From Legionellaceae bacterium (lineage in GTDB: Bacteria > Pseudomonadota > Gammaproteobacteria > Legionellales > Legionellaceae): a stretch of 64,000 bases of DNA. The notes below the pieces were generated by a model. It saw nothing but the letters and a program-made list of their open reading frames with translations, did no database searches and was not told the origin of the DNA. Numbering within the stretch: the first letter of the stretch is position 1; each line of letters starts with the position of its first letter. The position numbers and the translations under genes were made by a program. The stretch spans positions 142,155 through 206,154 of the forward strand of contig JAGOTG010000001.1 of the NCBI GenBank assembly GCA_018061965.1, written 5' to 3'. This document shows, one piece after another, positions 62,117-64,000 of the stretch.

Positions 62117-63095
62117 AGTCATGGTGATTGGCAGTAACTCATTTTCTGGTGCAAGTTTTGTGGATTTTGCTCTTCAACAAGGTTGTGATGTTATCGGGGT
62201 GAGTCGTTCGCAAGAGCCTATTCCTGCGTTATTGCCATATAAATGGCGAAATCCCAGTAATTTTACTTTTTTACAACTGGATTTGAATCAACATTTAGAT
62301 GATCTCGAAAAAACGCTACATGAAGAAAAACCTAATTATGTCGTAAATTTTTCTGCACAAAGTATGGTGGCTGAAAGTTGGAAACAACCTATTGATTGGT
62401 TTATGACGAATACTATCTCAACGATACGTTTACATGAAGCATTGCGTGCTTGCGATTTTATGGATAGATACGTCCATATTTCCACTCCCGAAGTATATGG
62501 CAGCTGCTCTGGCTTTGTCACCGAAGATAATGCATTTAATCCAAGCACCCCTTATGCCGTGTCACGCGCGGCAGCGGATATGAGTTTGCGTACCTATCAT
62601 GCCGCATATGATTTTCCTGTAGTTACGACTCGTGCGGCCAATGTATACGGTCCCGGTCAACAATTGTATCGAATAATACCGCGCACTATTTTGTTTATTA
62701 TGCTCGGAAAAAAATTACAACTCCATGGTGGCGGTGTGTCAACGCGTTCATTCATTCATATGAATGATGTGTCTGATGCGACGTGGCGGATTATGTTGAA
62801 AGGTGACAATGGAAATACCTATCATATTTCGACGGATGCGATTGTGTCTATTCATGAGCTCGTGCAACGCATTTGTGACAAACTAAATGTCCCATTTGAC
62901 GATCATGTGGAAATGGTTGGAGAGCGGTTAGGAAAAGATGCATCTTATCAATTGGATAGCACCAAAATCCGTAGTCAACTTAATTGGCAAGATCATATTT
63001 CTTTGGATCAAGGATTAGATGAGTGTATTGCATGGACCCAGAAATATTTCGATGTTCTCAAAGAGCATCCCTACGATTATATTCATAAAGCGTGA
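62109..63095 (+). CDS. NAD-dependent dehydratase/epimerase with Y-x3-R in place of Y-x3-K
   Basis: Extended SDR of 328 aa resembling dTDP-glucose or GDP-mannose 4,6-dehydratase: HISTPEVYGSC, NPSTPYAVSRAAAD, RAANVYGPGQQLYRIIP, and TRSFIHMNDV. The active-site Lys is Arg153 (Tyr149-x3-Arg153); the dinucleotide loop is GSNSFSGASF. The Thr126 and Glu128 that support 4,6-dehydration are present. It may dehydrate the NDP-heptose or hexose made by the upstream genes. Followed by the transketolase gene after six bases. Confidence 0.82.
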   Translation: MSKVMVIGSNSFSGASFVDFALQQGCDVIGVSRSQEPIPALLPYKWRNPSNFTFLQLDLNQHLDDLEKTLHEEKPNYVVNFSAQSMVAESWKQPIDWFMTNTISTIRLHEALRACDFMDRYVHISTPEVYGSCSGFVTEDNAFNPSTPYAVSRAAADMSLRTYHAAYDFPVVTTRAANVYGPGQQLYRIIPRTILFIMLGKKLQLHGGGVSTRSFIHMNDVSDATWRIMLKGDNGNTYHISTDAIVSIHELVQRICDKLNVPFDDHVEMVGERLGKDASYQLDSTKIRSQLNWQDHISLDQGLDECIAWTQKYFDVLKEHPYDYIHKA

Positions 63096-63101
63096 TGTAC
63101 T

Positions 63102-63938
63102 ATGACCTCTATCCAAGAATTAGAAAAGCGTGCACGTATTTTAAGAGCACGGATTGTTGAAACCTCGCATACAGCCAGTATTCCGCATTTAGGCTCGTGT
63201 TTATCTTGTGTCGACATTTTGGTTGCATTGTATTTTTCTATATTGCGCATTGATCCTCAGATTCCCCAATCTTTAGATCGTGATCGATTTATTTTGAGTA
63301 AAGGACATGGTGCACCAGCTTTGTTTCAAGTATTGGCTATGCGCGGTTTTTACCCAGAAAGCTTGTTGGACAATTATGGTGAAGATGGTGGTATTTTTGC
63401 TGAACATCCACCTGTTCCTGGTTATTTGCCAGGTATTGAAGCGGCGACGGGCTCACTGGGCCATGGTTTGCCTCTGGCATTGGGAATGGCAATGGCTGCT
63501 TCTATCCAGCAACAATCCTACCACGTGTATGCGGTTTTGAGTGATGGTGAATGCAACGAAGGTTCGGTTTGGGAGGCGGCTATGCTGGCTGCCTCACAAA
63601 AAGTGAACAATTTATGTGTGATTGTCGATTTTAACAAATGGCAAGCTACGGGACGGAGCCAGGAGATTATGGCTCTTGACCCTTTGGTAGACAAATGGCG
63701 CGCATTTGGATGGAATACGACAGAAATAGATGGACATAATCTACCATCGTTATGTGAAAGCTTAAAAAGTTTTCCGGCTGTGAATCAAAAACCCACCGCA
63801 ATTATTGCACATACGATCAAAGGCAAAGGTATTTCATTTATGGAAGATGACAACAATTGGCATTATCGAATTCCCACTGCTGAGGAAGTGTCGCTGGCTA
63901 AACAAGAATTAAGTATTGAAGAGGTGGGCGTCTTATGA
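63102..63938 (+). CDS. transketolase N-terminal subunit (split transketolase)
   Basis: ThDP-binding half of a two-subunit transketolase, 278 aa. VETSHTASIPHLGSCLS, FILSKGHGAPALF, GSLGHGLPLALGMA and SDGECNEGSVWEAAMLA (ThDP/Mg motif GDGE as SDGE) are as in split transketolases. It joins the C-terminal subunit by ATGA at 63935. Within a nucleotide-sugar operon such enzymes may transfer a two-carbon ketol unit to make a branched or longer sugar; in Coxiella-type LPS loci similar genes are known from general annotation. Pentose-phosphate duty is the alternative. Confidence 0.92.
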   Translation: MTSIQELEKRARILRARIVETSHTASIPHLGSCLSCVDILVALYFSILRIDPQIPQSLDRDRFILSKGHGAPALFQVLAMRGFYPESLLDNYGEDGGIFAEHPPVPGYLPGIEAATGSLGHGLPLALGMAMAASIQQQSYHVYAVLSDGECNEGSVWEAAMLAASQKVNNLCVIVDFNKWQATGRSQEIMALDPLVDKWRAFGWNTTEIDGHNLPSLCESLKSFPAVNQKPTAIIAHTIKGKGISFMEDDNNWHYRIPTAEEVSLAKQELSIEEVGVL

Positions 63939-64000
63939 GGAATACATTTGCCAAGGAAGTGACGAATTTGGCAAAAACGGACAAACGGGTCGTTTTGTTG
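63935..64000 (+). CDS. transketolase C-terminal subunit (3' end beyond the window)
   Basis: Only the first 22 residues are visible, starting MRNTFAKEVTNLAKTD and ending KRVVLL. The start overlaps the N-terminal subunit stop (ATGA), and TFAKEV matches the beginning of the pyrimidine-binding half of split transketolases. Assignment rests on position and this short stretch. Confidence 0.8.
   Translation, partial: MRNTFAKEVTNLAKTDKRVVLL

Noticed and set aside
1..64000. CRISPR arrays, insertion sequences, prophage genes, rRNA
   Set aside because: No regularly spaced repeats, no transposase or integrase frames and no rRNA segments were seen on either strand.

Overview
The window looks like chromosomal DNA of a gammaproteobacterium. 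The housekeeping genes (Mla/MCE lipid transporter, hemW, mdh, prmA, accBC, pgi, uvrB) have gammaproteobacterial architecture. The moderately AT-rich DNA, lineage-restricted hypothetical proteins and a very large LPS/O-antigen region suggest Legionellales (Legionella/Coxiella-like), but that placement is an inference and no marker gene here settles it.

Layout. 1-2772: MCE-type ABC lipid transporter operon (permease cut by the window edge, ATPase, MCE protein, lipoprotein). 2786-9670: housekeeping block (hemW, mdh, prmA, accC, accB) with two unrecognised proteins. 9878-19257: one plus-strand run starting at pgi that builds a CDP-sugar: cytidylyltransferase, CDP-glucose 4,6-dehydratase, an atypical C-3 dehydratase, an NAD-dependent reductase/epimerase, a ThDP-dependent enzyme, an SDR and a dehydroquinate-synthase-like cyclase. 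19279-23400: a 2OG-Fe(II) oxygenase, rfbA, rfbB and a WecE-type sugar aminotransferase. 23563-41710: polysaccharide assembly and tailoring, with GtrB-like and other family-2 glycosyltransferases, a WbqC protein, a PhyH oxygenase, methyltransferases, a NeuD-type acetyltransferase, a citrate-lyase-like aldolase, large membrane proteins, GtrA, a Rieske protein and a flippase. 41840-47409: minus-strand acyl cassette FkbH - ACP - MaoC - SDR - MBOAT - SGNH, with its first five genes overlapping end to end.

47525-51097 is a housekeeping island (uvrB, an aspartate-type aminotransferase, tRNA-Asn). 51396-55645, next to the tRNA, is an accessory stretch: an exporter-type ABC protein, a class A beta-lactamase-fold protein with its catalytic residues changed, a GNAT-GrpB fusion and a broken serine hydrolase. 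55693-58127 (minus strand) holds rfbC, rfbD and a glycosyltransferase, completing the dTDP-rhamnose pathway begun at 20162. 58269-64000 is a second sugar-nucleotide operon: a kinase/nucleotidyltransferase in inverted HldE order, a sugar-phosphate nucleotidyltransferase, two NAD-dependent epimerase/dehydratases, a GmhA-like SIS protein and a split transketolase running off the window.

Together the genes point to a surface polysaccharide containing rhamnose and probably an amino sugar, plus unusual deoxy-, branched or heptose-like sugars, decorated by acylation, methylation and oxidation. The most notable signals are the coupled acyl cassette with an ATT start codon, the Cys-for-Ser beta-lactamase homologue, a glycosyltransferase paralogue lacking its catalytic aspartates, and a CDP-sugar dehydratase lacking the Fe-S cysteine triplet.
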